Positions 42,826 through 54,056 of a stretch of DNA of 64,000 nucleotides are shown piece after piece; positions within the stretch are counted from its first letter, which is position 1, and every line of letters begins with the position of its first letter. A program made the position numbers and the translations under genes. The notes under the pieces were generated by a model. It was not told where the DNA came from and did not search any database. It saw nothing but the letters and a program-made list of their open reading frames with translations. The DNA comes from Avena insularis (Eukaryota > Streptophyta > Magnoliopsida > Poales > Poaceae), in assembly GCA_023614405.1 (NCBI GenBank), contig CM042697.1, positions 468,268,744 to 468,332,743 on the forward strand. Reading direction: 5' to 3'.

Positions 42826-45800
42826 TTATTTACTTAACGGAATGCTTGGGTCAGTTTTCACTGTGAAGGGCGGAATTTCATCAAACTTATTATAATCTTC
42901 GGACATGTCTGCCTTGTCCTCGATTCCCACGATGTTTCTTTTCCCTGAAAGAACTATGTGACACTTTGGCTCATCCTATGATGTATTCGTTTGCATATTT
43001 TTTCTTTTTTTCGGTCTGGAGGACATGTCCTTCACATAGAAAACCTGAGACACATCATTGGCTAGGACGAATGGTTCATCTCTATAACCAAGATTGTTGA
43101 GATCCACTGTTGTCATTCCGTACAACTGGTCCACCTTTACCCCTTCTCCATTCAGGTTGACCCATTTGCAGCGAAACAAAGGGACCTTAAAAGAGACTCC
43201 ATAGTCTAGTTCCCATATATCCTCTATGTAACCATAGTATGTGTCCTTTTGTCCATTCTCGTCTGTTGCATCAAAGCAGACACCACTATTTTGGTTGGTG
43301 CTCTTTTTATCTTGGGCAATCGTGTAGAATGTATTCCCATTTATTTCGTACCCTTGGAAATTCAATATAGTAGAAGATGTTGACGCGGCCAACAAGTATA
43401 GCTGATCTCCAACAGTGGTGTCATTCAAGAGATGTGTCCACATCCAACCACCAAAAGACTTCATGTGTTCATCTGTAATCCATGATTCAGGCTTCCCCGG
43501 GTTTTTGGAGCGTACAATATTCTTGTGTTCCTCGATATACGGAGCTGCCAAGGTGGAATTATGTAGAACTGTGTAGTGTGCTTTAGTGAAAGAATCCTCG
43601 TCCCTACATATCATTATTTTCTTTTCCAGCGTGCCTTTTCCACTTAGTCTTCCCTCATGCCGCGAGTCAGAAACACGAATCGGCTTAAGGTCAGGAATAA
43701 AGTCAACACAAAACTCAATGACCTCCTCTGTTCCATATCCCTTGGAGATGCTTCCTTCTGGTCTAGCACGGTTATGAACATATTTCTTTAAAACTCCCAT
43801 GAACCTCTCAAAGGGTAACATATTGTGCAGAAATACCGGACCGAGAATGGCAATCTCTTCCACTAGGTGAACCATGAGATGCGTCATAATATTGAAGAAG
43901 GATGGTGGGAACACCAACTCAAAACTAACAAGACATTGTACCACATCCTTCTGTAACCTTGGCAGAATATCTGGATTGATTACCTTCTGAGATATTGCAT
44001 TGAGGAATGCACACAGCTTCACAATGGGTACTCGAACATTTTCCGGTAGAAGTCCCCTCAATGCAATCGGAAGCAACTGCGTCATAATCACGTGACAGTC
44101 ATGAGACTTCAGGTTTTGGAACTTTTTCTCTGCCATATCTATTATCCCCTTTATATTAGATGAGAAGCCAGACGGCACCTTGATACTGTAAAGGACTTCA
44201 AAAAAGATTTCCTTCTCTGTTTTGGTAAGAGCATAGCTGGCACGACTTAAGTGACGCCCATTTATCTGTCTTGTTCTGTGTATGCATGTTCTTTGGGTCT
44301 TTCATAATTTGTTGGTCCTCCCGTGCTTCTAGTGTATCTTTTGTCTTCCCATACACGCCTAGGAATCCTAGCAGGTTCACGCAAAGATCCTTCGTCACGT
44401 GCATCATGTCGATTGAAGAGCGGACACGTAGGACTTTCCAATATGGCAGCTCCCAAAATAGAGATTTCTTCTTCCACATGGGTGCGTGTCCTGTAGCGAC
44501 GTCGTTCGGAACTGATTGACCGTCGGGACCCTTTCCAAAGATTACTTCTATGTCCTTGACCATACCAAATACATCATCACCAGCAGGGAGTTCAGGCTTC
44601 TTCCGGTGATCTGCCTCACCTTTGAAATGCTTGCCTTTCTTTCTTACGGGATGATTGGTCGGAAGAAATCGTCGATTCGCCAGGTACACAACCTTCTTGC
44701 ATTTATGGAAATATGTACCTTCAGTCTTATCTAAACAGTGCGTGCATGCCTTATATCCCTTGTTTGTCTGTCCTGAAAGGTTACTAAGAGCAGGCCAATC
44801 ATTGATGGTTACGAAAAGCAACCCTCGTAGGTCAAATGGCTCCTGTTTGTTTTCATCCCACGCATGTACACCTGGTTTGCCCCACAGCTGTAAGAGTTCT
44901 TCAACTAATGGCCTAAGGTACACATCAATGTCGTTGCCCGGTTGCTTCGGGCCTTGGATGAGCACTGGCATCATAATGAACTTACGCTTCATACACAACC
45001 AAGGAGGAAGGTTGTAGATACATAGAGTCACGGGCCAGGTGCTGTGACTGCAGCACTGCTCCCCAAAAGGATTCATGCCATACGTACTTAGACCAAACCA
45101 TAAGTTCCTTGCGTCACCTGCAGAGTCCGGGAAGTCTCTCTCGATTTTTCTCCACTATGACCCATCAGCAGGGTGTCTTAACTTCCTGTCTTTCTTACGG
45201 TCTTCTTTGTGCCATCGCAACAACCTGGCATGCTCTTTGTTTCTGAACATGCGTTTCAACCTTGGTATTATAGGAGCATACCACATAACCTTAGCAGGAA
45301 CCCTCTTTCGGAGGGGCTCTCCCTCAACATCACTAGGGTCATCTCGTCTGATCTTATACCGCAATGCATTGCATACCGGGCACTTATCTAAGTTCTCATA
45401 CTCCTTACTGCGGTAGAGGATGTACTCATTAATGCATGCATGTATCTTTTGCACATATAATCCTAGAGGACAGAGAGTCTTCTTTGCTTCGTAGGTACTC
45501 TCGGGAAGTTCGTTATGTTTTGGAAACTTCGGCTTCAATATTTTCAGCATCTTTTCAAATGAGGAGTCAGTTAGATCACACTTTGCCTTCCATCGCAGCA
45601 ATTCTAGTGTGGTACCGAGCTTTGTGCTGCCATATTCACAATTTGGGTACAACAATTTCTTGTGATCTTCTAACATGCCCTCTAACTTCAACTTCTCATT
45701 TTCTGTTTCACAGTCTCGCTTTGCATCAGAAATGACCCTACCAAGTTCATCAGCGGGTCATCTGATGCCCGTTCTTCACCTCCTTCCTGTTCACTGTCTT

Positions 45801-46125
45801 CCATTGCAGTATCACTGTATTCAAGAAATATATGATGATAGTTGTTATCATCATCATCTTCTTCACCGTCTTCCATCATAACCCCTCTTTTCCTGTGCTT
45901 GGTCCAGCAATTATAGTTGGGCATAAAACCTTTCATAATCAGGTGGCCGCGAATGATTTTCGAGGAAGAGTACTCCTTGTTGTTCCGACATTGAACACAT
46001 GGACAACGTATAAAACCATTCTTTTTGTTTGCCGTAGCCACATCGATAAATTTATCCACGTCTTTCATGTACCCGGGTACATGCCGGTCACCGTACATCC
46101 ATTCCCGACCGTTCATATGCATCAT
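42826..46125 (-). pseudogene. CACTA tnp2-type transposase
   Basis: ATG at 46125 opens the transposase-associated domain (FIRCPCVQCRNN, residues ~40-50, and GFMPNYNCW). After a frame change near 45755, the TNP2 domain begins (GTTLELLRWKAK, PLGLYVQKIHACINEYILYR, CPVCNALRYK). A CAG-to-TAG stop at 45155-45157 interrupts it. It resumes with MNPFGEQCCSHSTWPVTLCI, WCLKMRKF-like PWLCMKRKFIMM, KACTHCLDKTEGTYF and SSIDMMHVTKDLC. A second frame change near 44260 leads to the DUF4218-like part (LKSHDCHVIMTQLLPIALRG, LGPVFLHNMLPFERF) and a DUF4216-like C-terminus (LFRCKWVNLNGEGVKVD). TAG at 42976 precedes the ancestral end at 42826. Two frame changes and two stops disable it. It would cut at CACTA ends. 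Confidence 0.9.
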
Positions 46126-46431
46126 ATAAGTAAGTTTATCAAAAACAGGACATTATAAATAGTAAAATGACCAATTCACATCGACACATGCATTGTATCA
46201 ATGACAGAGAAAAAATAAGATTGCTAACCTCGATCGAGGGAAATAAAGAGGAGAAAGCTCAAGTGTGTCTCGGACACCTTCTATACTTTTGTTCTGTGAG
46301 AAATTGAACGGGATCATTCACTCAAACATTTCATCAAACACCTTGAATGCATGCATATGAAAAAAATAAACTAGCACACCTTTCACACCTTCCACCAAGA
46401 AAAAACAGAGGTTATGCAAAGGACTGGGGTG

Positions 46432-46446
46432 TCGTATTTATAGAGG
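46432..46446 (-). promoter_or_regulatory. Probable tnp2 TATA box
   Basis: The minus strand reads CCCTCTATAAATACGAC, about 310 bp upstream of the tnp2 ATG and about 225 bp inside the element's 5' terminus, where CACTA promoters are found. Confidence 0.55.
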
Positions 46447-46670
46447 GCGGGATCATACGTCACAAACCGGGACTAAAGGTGTGTGCCAGGCCACGTGGCT
46501 GGCGCCTAACCTTTATTCCCAACGCATATCCGCCTACCAACCGGGACGCATGCCTTCGGTCCCCGTGCCCACTCGAACCGGGACGCGTGCCAGCATTAGT
46601 CCCGGTTCGTGGCGAAACCGGGACTAATGCTGTTAGGAGGCACGAACGGATAACCTGTTTTCTACTAGTG
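46447..46670 (-). repeat. CACTA 5' subterminal repeat region and terminus
   Basis: From the end inward (minus strand): CACTAGTAGAAAACAGG, then repeated ATTAGTCCCGGTT, AACCGGGACTAA, CGTCCCGGTT motifs in both orientations. Confidence 0.75.
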
Positions 46671-47370
46671 CCCTGTTGGGCTCTTGTTGCTCTACTTCAG
46701 GTTGTTGTACCCGTCTTGAAAATTCTGAGCGTGCTCCTTCACCTAATACACTTCTTATTAATACAACCATGTTTTGATTCGAAATAAGCACTACATGAAA
46801 AATGTGCATGTCGTTGATATCATTCCATTCTAACAACCGGCTCCGAGTTTCGATATGTTCAAAAAAATATCTAATTCTGTCATATTGATTGCACACGCTA
46901 GGCCATTTTAAAATTTTATTGAGAAGTAGCTTCACGTCGCCATTTCGCACAACTCTTATGTTGTATGTTTTTCGTTTCCATAATCATAGACGAGTAGATC
47001 CGCATCTATATATGATACATTGTATATGTAAGTTGTCCATGTTCAGTGCATGTAGTATAATGTTCATCATGAGTTCAATTCTTTATCACCTACCTCTTGG
47101 ATAATCTAATTGGTCTACATTAAAAAGATTCGGATCAAACAATTTGATTCCGTCATGCAATAAATTCTGAGTTTTGTTAACTGGAACTTCCTAATTTTGT
47201 GTTCTAGTTTGGACTTGGTTTAGACGAATTTCATCAAATTGATTGCACACAGTCAATCGTTTGGAATGTCCTTTCAGGAGTAACTTCCTCCCGCCATTTC
47301 ACACAACTTTCACGTCATAAGATTTTAGTTTTGATGTTATAAGCGAGTAGATCATAAACCACAAGTACTA
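46671..47370. repeat. Spacer with a diverged direct repeat
   Basis: About 46877-47000 and 47237-47357 share TGATTGCACAC, GAGTAACTTC-like, CGCCATTTC.CACAACT and GAGTAGATC in the same order, an old ~120-bp duplication. No gene is supportable. Confidence 0.55.
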
Positions 47371-47438
47371 CTCCCTTCATTTTAAAATATAAGATGTTTT
47401 AGGTTTGTGTAAAACATCTTATATTAAAACGGAGTGAG
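47371..47438. mobile_element. Very short Stowaway-like MITE, 68 bp
   Basis: CTCCCTTCATTTTAAAATAT and ATATTAAAACGGAGTGAG are inverted termini with TA on both sides (47369-47370, 47439-47440). The interior is reduced to AAGATGTTTTAGGTTTGTGT, so it is a deletion derivative of the family seen at 957-1124, which shares TAAGATGTTTTAGGTTTGT. Confidence 0.85.
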
Positions 47439-47819
47439 TACATCGTAAAACGTTGGTGTGTGAGATAACATCACCACATGAATAAGAGGTCAGATTAAAG
47501 TTGGGTTCCTTTACAACGAAACAACGCATCCTTGCGTCTCCGGGCTGAAGAAAAGTGTGCATCTACAAAAGAAAATGCAGAACGTAGTCTAAATCATGTT
47601 TCCGAAGGGCAATGCCCCCACTAGAGCCTTGCCCACGAAAGCTCCAAATTACCTCCAGGCGACTAAACACGCAAAATTATGACTCAACTTCGTCGTACCA
47701 TGTTGAGACCTTGTTTCTTTCTAGTGTATTTGAAGGGATGCTAGGGGATTATTTCCCAATCCCGAAAAATTCCTAATTGTCCGTTTACTATATATGCCGG
47801 GTTTGTATGTGCTAATCCG

Positions 47820-48036
47820 CCCACAATCCTTTGCAAATCATTTTTGTCCAGATTAAAAATCTTTCACCATAGTAAAGTATTGGATGCAAGAGTATTTGAG
47901 AAAATTCAGTAAAATTCGGATGGGTAATCCCAAGAAAAGTCCCCCACAATCCCTTACAAAACCTCTTTTTTTTGGTCTAGATTAAGAAAATCTACCATAT
48001 ATAGTAGACTATTGGATGGAGTATTTGAGAAAATTA
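47820..48036. repeat. Diverged local duplication, ~93 bp x 2
   Basis: 47820-47911 and 47944-48036 share CCCACAATCCC, GATTAA.AAA, a CACCATA...AGTA segment, ATTGGATG and GAGTATTTGAGAAAATT. Confidence 0.7.
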
Positions 48037-48760
48037 GGTGTCCTCCAAATCATCTTCCATCTCCAAACCCGTCGAGGGTAATAATACGTGAGAGAGAAAC
48101 AACACCTGAATCCTTGAAGTTCTACCGTCCTCCCTGGTATACACGGGAAGCCGACAGCCTTCCAACAGACGACGGACGGGAGTAGGCCAGATGCACGCGT
48201 GCAGCAGAGGCCTTGAACAAAGTAGCGCTACTCGACAAAATATGGGTCGCACACATGCACGGGCCTCCATGATCAGGATGCAAGCTCGTCTCCCTCCCTC
48301 GTGCTCGAGAAGAGAAAGGCTGCCACGCGTAGGCCCCCTGCACCTGCAGCTACATGGATCGTCTCCCTCCACTTTTACACGGTCTCACCGGAGAAACCTT
48401 GGCGTTGTTGGATCGCGCATGCATGGCGAAAGACAGCTCGACGGCCAGTCGGGGTAGTGTGGCCACAGCTTTCCGCCATGGACTTTGGTGGCACATACGC
48501 ATGCATGCAGCGCTCTCACGTGCGGCGAAGTCTCTGGTCCAAGGACGGGCAGGCTTTGATCTTGATCTGATCGATCGGCCAGGCACTCGCGTCCACTCAC
48601 ACGTGTGGTTCGCAGGCGCAGGCCGGGAAAGTGATCGATTCATGACTGGCACTCTGGCAGTAGGAGGAAGAAAGAGGGACACGACGGGACCGGAGGAGAA
48701 AGTGTCGGCCCGGCCGGAGACTGCGAGTTGAGTCGTGGGTGCATGCATGCCCTCCCTGCG
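48037..48760. other. GC-rich block without a recognisable gene
   Basis: CpG-rich with overlapping ORFs on both strands (for example 48350-48748 minus and 48354-48731 plus), none resembling a known family. ATGCATGC motifs are frequent. It may be a relic of a gene promoter or exon, as at 1139-1850. Confidence 0.35.
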
Positions 48761-48820
48761 GCGGGGCGTGGTTAATTTTCGAGTAGCATTTATAGGCTTG
48801 TGGATGCTTTTAAATTTCGA

Positions 48821-48840
48821 GATGGATGGATGGATGGATG
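48821..48840. repeat. (GATG)5 microsatellite
   Basis: Five perfect GATG units within an AT-rich stretch. Confidence 0.9.
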
Positions 48841-51349
48841 CTTTTAAATTTAACTGCTAGTACTACCAAGTTGGAGTGTAAAAAATGGTTTAAATTTTGA
48901 GAGGATCCACATTCTTAGGATTTTTTCCTAATGAATCCACACTATTACATTTCATATGATTTTCCTATGAGTGAGTTCTGGTTTAGAGCCTCTTAGATTT
49001 GCATGATTCTCGGAACAGAAAAAATAGGAGTATCGCATTATTAGAATGTCATGTCTTGTTCAATTATAGTATAAGATTTCGAGCATGCGGAATATTTTTA
49101 AAAGAAGTGTTTGCCTCACAAGAAAAACAAAGGAATTGTATCCTCAGATTCGAGTGGATGGAAATTTCCCTCGAAATATTTTGGTGCAATCATTCAGGAA
49201 AACTTTTATGCATTCGAGGGGATTTCAATCATACGAATATGCATTTAGGAAAAAAATGCTAAGGATGAGAAATCTACACAATTCCTATGGTATTCCTTTG
49301 GATTAAAGGAGTCCTTAAATTGTGACCTTGTAAAGGTAGTATCGGACGAAAATCGTGGAAGCAAAGAGTAAGAAACTAACCCTAGACACCCCTAGTCACC
49401 CCCCCTCCCATCCCCTCTCTCCGCTGCTAGTGGCGGTAGGACACTTTCTCTCTCGTAACTTTTGGTTTCCGTCTTCCTTTCACAGCTTTCAATCTAGTGA
49501 GATCCGACTGCAACATATTATTGTGGCGCCTCTCCGTGTTGTCCCATCGAGCGCCTTCTCATGATATAACTAGGGACTTAGGCATGCAGTGGTCCACATC
49601 TCGATCTAACAATGGTTTTTCTAGCAGCTTTAGGCCAATAGGTGTGCACAAGAGCATGTGTTCCCCTTCTGCTATACGATGTGTTTGACGGTTGGGGATG
49701 GCGATGGTTTGCAGGTATATTGGACCAGATCATGCCGCTCCCTTAGCTAGGTTTTTGTTGGTCTATATGGTCAGTAGTTGCGGCGTGGAGTCTAGTAGAT
49801 GTGGATGCTACTTCCTAGGGAGGAAGGAGTAAAACATGTGCAAGATTTTGGTGTGTTGCATGTTTCATGTCCGCACACGAGGGCTTTAAGGGATGGTGAC
49901 AGGGAGAAATGTATATGGGGTCTAGGGTGGCTTGCCATGTCATTGAGGCCGAAGGAGGGGCTCGTGGCAACCACCTTTCCCGTTCTTACAACCCCTTGGT
50001 GGTGCACGTCTCTCGACATGGTACAAATCCACCCAAGATCACCTCCACCAACCTACATATAGTGATGAGTGAATTAGGTATTGGCTACAGTTATGTCTTC
50101 CTTTGTGCGTTGCTGGTAGATCGACAACTGTTGGTCTCCTGAGCAGCGATGGAGCGTGATCCCAAACCCATTATGGGCCAAATTCTTAGCCCAAAGTACA
50201 ATCATGGGATGAAAAATTAAAATGTCTCCCATGGTCCAACCATTACTAATTTTACTAGGCCAAAAAGCTTAGTTTCACTACTAGAAGACTAGGCCGCGGT
50301 CCGGAATGGTCTCCAAGAACCTCCGCTAGCATGAGTCCAAAATCGAGATATGCAACACTAGGAGAATAATGGTGAGAACAAAACCTGGTGATGTTATACT
50401 GGAACATAGGAAGGGCATCTATGAATATTGAAGCTCATTATATTGATATCCAACACACATTTGCGACATATCATGAGTTACCACCACTATGTTAATGATC
50501 TTAGGGATTTTCCATTAATTCCCATTGGCATCTAACTCACGAAAACATGAAACATCTATTTTGCTTTACTTGTTTTTAGGAACCTTTTTGAAACTCAAAC
50601 ATCATGGGGATTTTTACCACACAAGTTTCTATGAAAATTTAAGACTTGGAGAACAAATCAGGGACTAGAGGACACTCAGGCCCCTGATAAGGCATACCAT
50701 GCCTCCCTACCCCAACCACACCGAGAGGGTGGGTTTCTCAACCCCTTAGCTGTCTGGTTTCATCCATCATGGTGCCCACACTAGTTAAACGAGTAAAACT
50801 GTTTGTATAAATCCTTGATTCCGCTACTTTTCAAGAAAGATGGGTCCATGAGAAAAACACTAAAACAAAAGGAGTACATCGTAGATGATGATTAGAGAGT
50901 GGAGTGCTGCCAAAGGAACTCATGGTTGCACCTCCAACCACACCATCATTATCGGCATCGTTGTCATGATGTGAAGGGGGTAGTCCACCCCTGAATTTTG
51001 GGTTTGTGTGAGTATCTTGGTCAATATCGTCGTGTTATCTTAATTGGAACTATATGAGTTACCATATATGATTATGGTCATATTTGTATTACGTTATGGA
51101 GTATTTTTTATATAAGATGAGTTATGAGATGGAATTTTAGGTTGTGTGCAATGTATTCGTAGATGAATGTGATTGCCCTATTCTTATACATATGTTGTGA
51201 TCAAACTAGTATGCTAGGGCAATAGAGGTTGACCATGTGTATTACATGGGCTAGAACTTTTTGTTTGAACTCGGATAGTGACCAAAATTTGGGGCAGCTT
51301 GGTTTTTACCTTGTTCTACCTTTGATGTCTATGCACTTCTATTCTTGTA
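48841..51349. other. Unassigned spacer
   Basis: No gene is supportable. 48890-49310 has the texture of a decayed MITE (GGATTTTTTCCTAATGAATC early; ATTCCTTTGGATTAAAGGAG late), but I could not pair its ends. The ORFs at 49355-50142 overlap on both strands and show no domain features. Confidence 0.4.
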
Positions 51350-51777
51350 GACAGTTGTTGGGCCTCCAAGTGCAGAACTTTGTAGAAAAGCAGCAAGTTT
51401 CCCTTAAGTGGATTACCCAAGGTTTATCAAACTCAGGGAGGAAGTGGTCAAAGGTATCCCTCTCAAGAAACCCTGCAAGCAAGATACAAGAAGTCTCTTG
51501 TGTCCCCAACACGCCTAATACACTTGTCAGGTATATAGGTGCACTAGTTCGGCGAAGAGATAGTGAAATACAAGTGGTAACGGTGCCAGAAAAGAGCTTC
51601 TGACTTGTTGACGTGGGAGAGACAAAAGGCAAACTGAAATAAAGATGGAAGCAAGCAAACATGCAACAGATCTAGATGTGAACGGTGTTTCAATGCTTAG
51701 GAACAAGGCCTAGGGATCATACTTTCACTAGTGAACACTCTCTCATATAAATATATTCTCTTCATGATACTACTCTT
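51350..51777. mobile_element. LTR fragment of an unassigned retrotransposon, left part
   Basis: GTTGTTGGGCCTCCAAGTGC, GTCTCTTGTGTCCCCAACAC, GGTGCACTAGTTCGGCGAAG and AAACAAGGCCTAGGG-like segments recur in a very common Triticeae LTR, known to me from memory. It is cut at 51778 by the Athila-like element and resumes at 63799. The left boundary is approximate. Confidence 0.55.
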
Positions 51778-53288
51778 TGATGACCCACAAGTATAGGGGA
51801 TGTATCGTAGTACTTTTGATAAATAGGAGTGTCAATCTCAACGAGGAGCAGAAGGTGCTGAACAGTGGTATGGAGAAGGAAATCCCTGTGAATACTTAGC
51901 AAACAGATTTTTAGTGGTTTTCTGACAAGGCAACAAAACAAAGAGCAAGTAACAAGAGTAACGAACAAGCAGAGCAAGTGGCCCAATCCTTTCTTAGCAA
52001 AGGACAAGCCGGTGGAAATACTTATAAGGACCAAACGTTCTCGAGGACACATGGGAATTCTATCAAGTGCTTTCGCTTCAAATAGCTGAGTACTCTTCTC
52101 TGGTGTTTGTAAGTGTTGTGTGGGTGAACCTGTGCTAACATACTGCCCTTCCTAGGACTAATACATACTTGTGATTAAACCCCCTACAAACATCCGTAAC
52201 TACAGGAAAGTAATTAAGATATAAATCTAACCACAGCCTTAAACTCTGAGATCCTACACTCCCTTGCGCAAATGTGTCCTAACGGGGGTTCAGGTTTCTG
52301 TCACTCCAGCAACCCCGCGATTAGTAGCCAAATACACAATGCATTCCCCTAGGCCCATAAATGGTGAAGTATCATGTAGTCGACGTTCACATGACACCAC
52401 TAGAAGAATAGCACCACAACTTAAAGACTAAACCATTAAATAATAACTCATCATAGATTCACTACTAACAACATGACTTCTCCCATGTCCTCGAGAACTA
52501 AACGAACTACTCACAAGACATCATATGGATCAAGATCAAAGATGATACGATAATGGATAACAATCTGAACATAAACAATAATCCAATGGTTCCACTCACA
52601 AGCATCAAATACAATACTAATTAACACCAGGAAAGTTTCCCCTAAGAACTAAAGCAATATCCAATACAATTGTTACAACGGGAAGGAGTGGTGATGATGG
52701 TGCTGGTGGAGATGATGGTGTGGATGATGATGATGATCCTGATGAAGGCTAGCTTGATGACTGTGTTGATGTCGACGGTCTCCCCTCTCCGGGAAGGAAT
52801 TCCCCCGGCAGAAATCTGTCTGCCGGAGAGATCTTTCTCTCTCGGTGTTTTCCGCCCCCAGAGGCGGCGAAAATCTATCTGTGGTTGCTCCCCTGGTATT
52901 AGGGTTCCGAAGGGAAGATATAGGCGAAGGGGCGGAGTCGGAGGCCGGGCAGGTGGGCCACACCTGCCCTAGGTACGGGGTCAGGTGGGCCCATGCCTAG
53001 GGGGTGTGGGCCTCCTAAGGCCCATCTTCGTCCCTCCTTCTGGCTTCCTTCGTCTTCTGGTAAAATAATATGTTTCCATATTTTTCTAGTATTTTTCTGA
53101 TCTTCGGGAAATTGCACCGAAACGCCTTCTTTTCCATCAGAGTCTAGACTCCGGCAGTCCATCCTCCAGGAATCATCCAACATGCATAAACAGATGAAAA
53201 AGCCATAAGTAATACCTCAAAATAAGACAAATATCAATGAATAGAGCGAAATTATGATATGGAAAGGTGATGCAAATTGGGCGTATCA
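51778..53288 (-). repeat. Athila-like 3' LTR
   Basis: 1511 bp. It includes a GATGATGATGATGATC trinucleotide run near 52724. PPT sequence ACTCCCCCAAGCTTAGACTT follows at 53289 (plus strand), i.e. a purine tract on the element's strand. Confidence 0.9.
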
Positions 53289-54056
53289 ACTCCCCCAAGC
53301 TTAGACTTCGCTTGTCCCCAAGCGAATACTGAGCTCAGTAAACATGTCCACAGGTTTATGGAGTGAAGTGTCGATAAAATAATACGAACAAGAAGCATGA
53401 CACTTACCCTTGCATAACTCATAGAAGAAAACAACTCACCATTATATAACTTAGCTTGCAACCAAGTACAACAATCACAATATATATGCATAAAGATAAA
53501 TCATAATTTGAATTGGCAAACTTGTTCTTAGTCAGAGAACACCTCGCAAACAATTTCACAATAGCTTTTTGTAGAAGTTTTAAAACAGGAACACTCTTTG
53601 CTCAAAAAGGTTTTTTCACAAGTGAAGGCTTTCAAAGTAATACTCAATAGATAAGAGTTTTGTGCAAACAAGGAAGATAAACAACGTGATTGAACAAATC
53701 ACCGTATGAATGCTTGAATCACAACAACTCAAAACCTTACTGGAGATAGAGAGAAAGTAGGTTTACTGACTCAACTAGTAACTAGGAGAAAGGTCCCTTC
53801 TTAGAGGGTAGCAGGGATTACAAGTCATAAAGAGCTTCCAAAAGATTATGATACTTACTAACTTTGAGCCCTTATTGCCCCTATCATAAGCATCTTGAGA
53901 TGATTAAGGTTAAAGTGAACAAATATGGAGTATATGTTTGACGAAATATAAGTTGGCAATCTAATGTCCCTTGAATATGAGGGTCACTCCTCATGCATAC
54001 TCAACTTTGGGTCCAGGTAAGTTCTTGTCATTGTAAGTATTTGCATATCATTGAGA

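Larger units (their letters stand above)
8805..46670 (-). mobile_element. CACTA (En/Spm) transposon carrying nested retroelements
   Basis: The left end begins CACTAGTGGAAACAG at 8805. The right end reads CACTAGTAGAAAACAGG on the minus strand from 46670. Both ends carry repeats of CCTTTAGTCCCGGTT and its complement, typical CACTA subterminal arrays. Two minus-strand genes lie inside in the usual order from the right: tnp2 transposase, then a second long gene. Removing the Gypsy and Copia insertions leaves about 14.6 kb. The flanking trinucleotides are CCT (8802-8804) and CCC (46671-46673), one mismatch from a 3-bp target duplication. Internal subterminal-like blocks at 37930-38060 and 41870-42700 leave open that two CACTA elements are merged here. 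Confidence 0.75.

Noticed and set aside
48034..48750. Long overlapping ORFs on both strands
   Set aside because: Same reason: stop-poor composition, no domain features, no shared start context.
49355..50142. Possible gene near the poly-pyrimidine stretch at 49395-49430
   Set aside because: ORFs are short, overlap on both strands and have no recognisable motif; no plausible exon chain.
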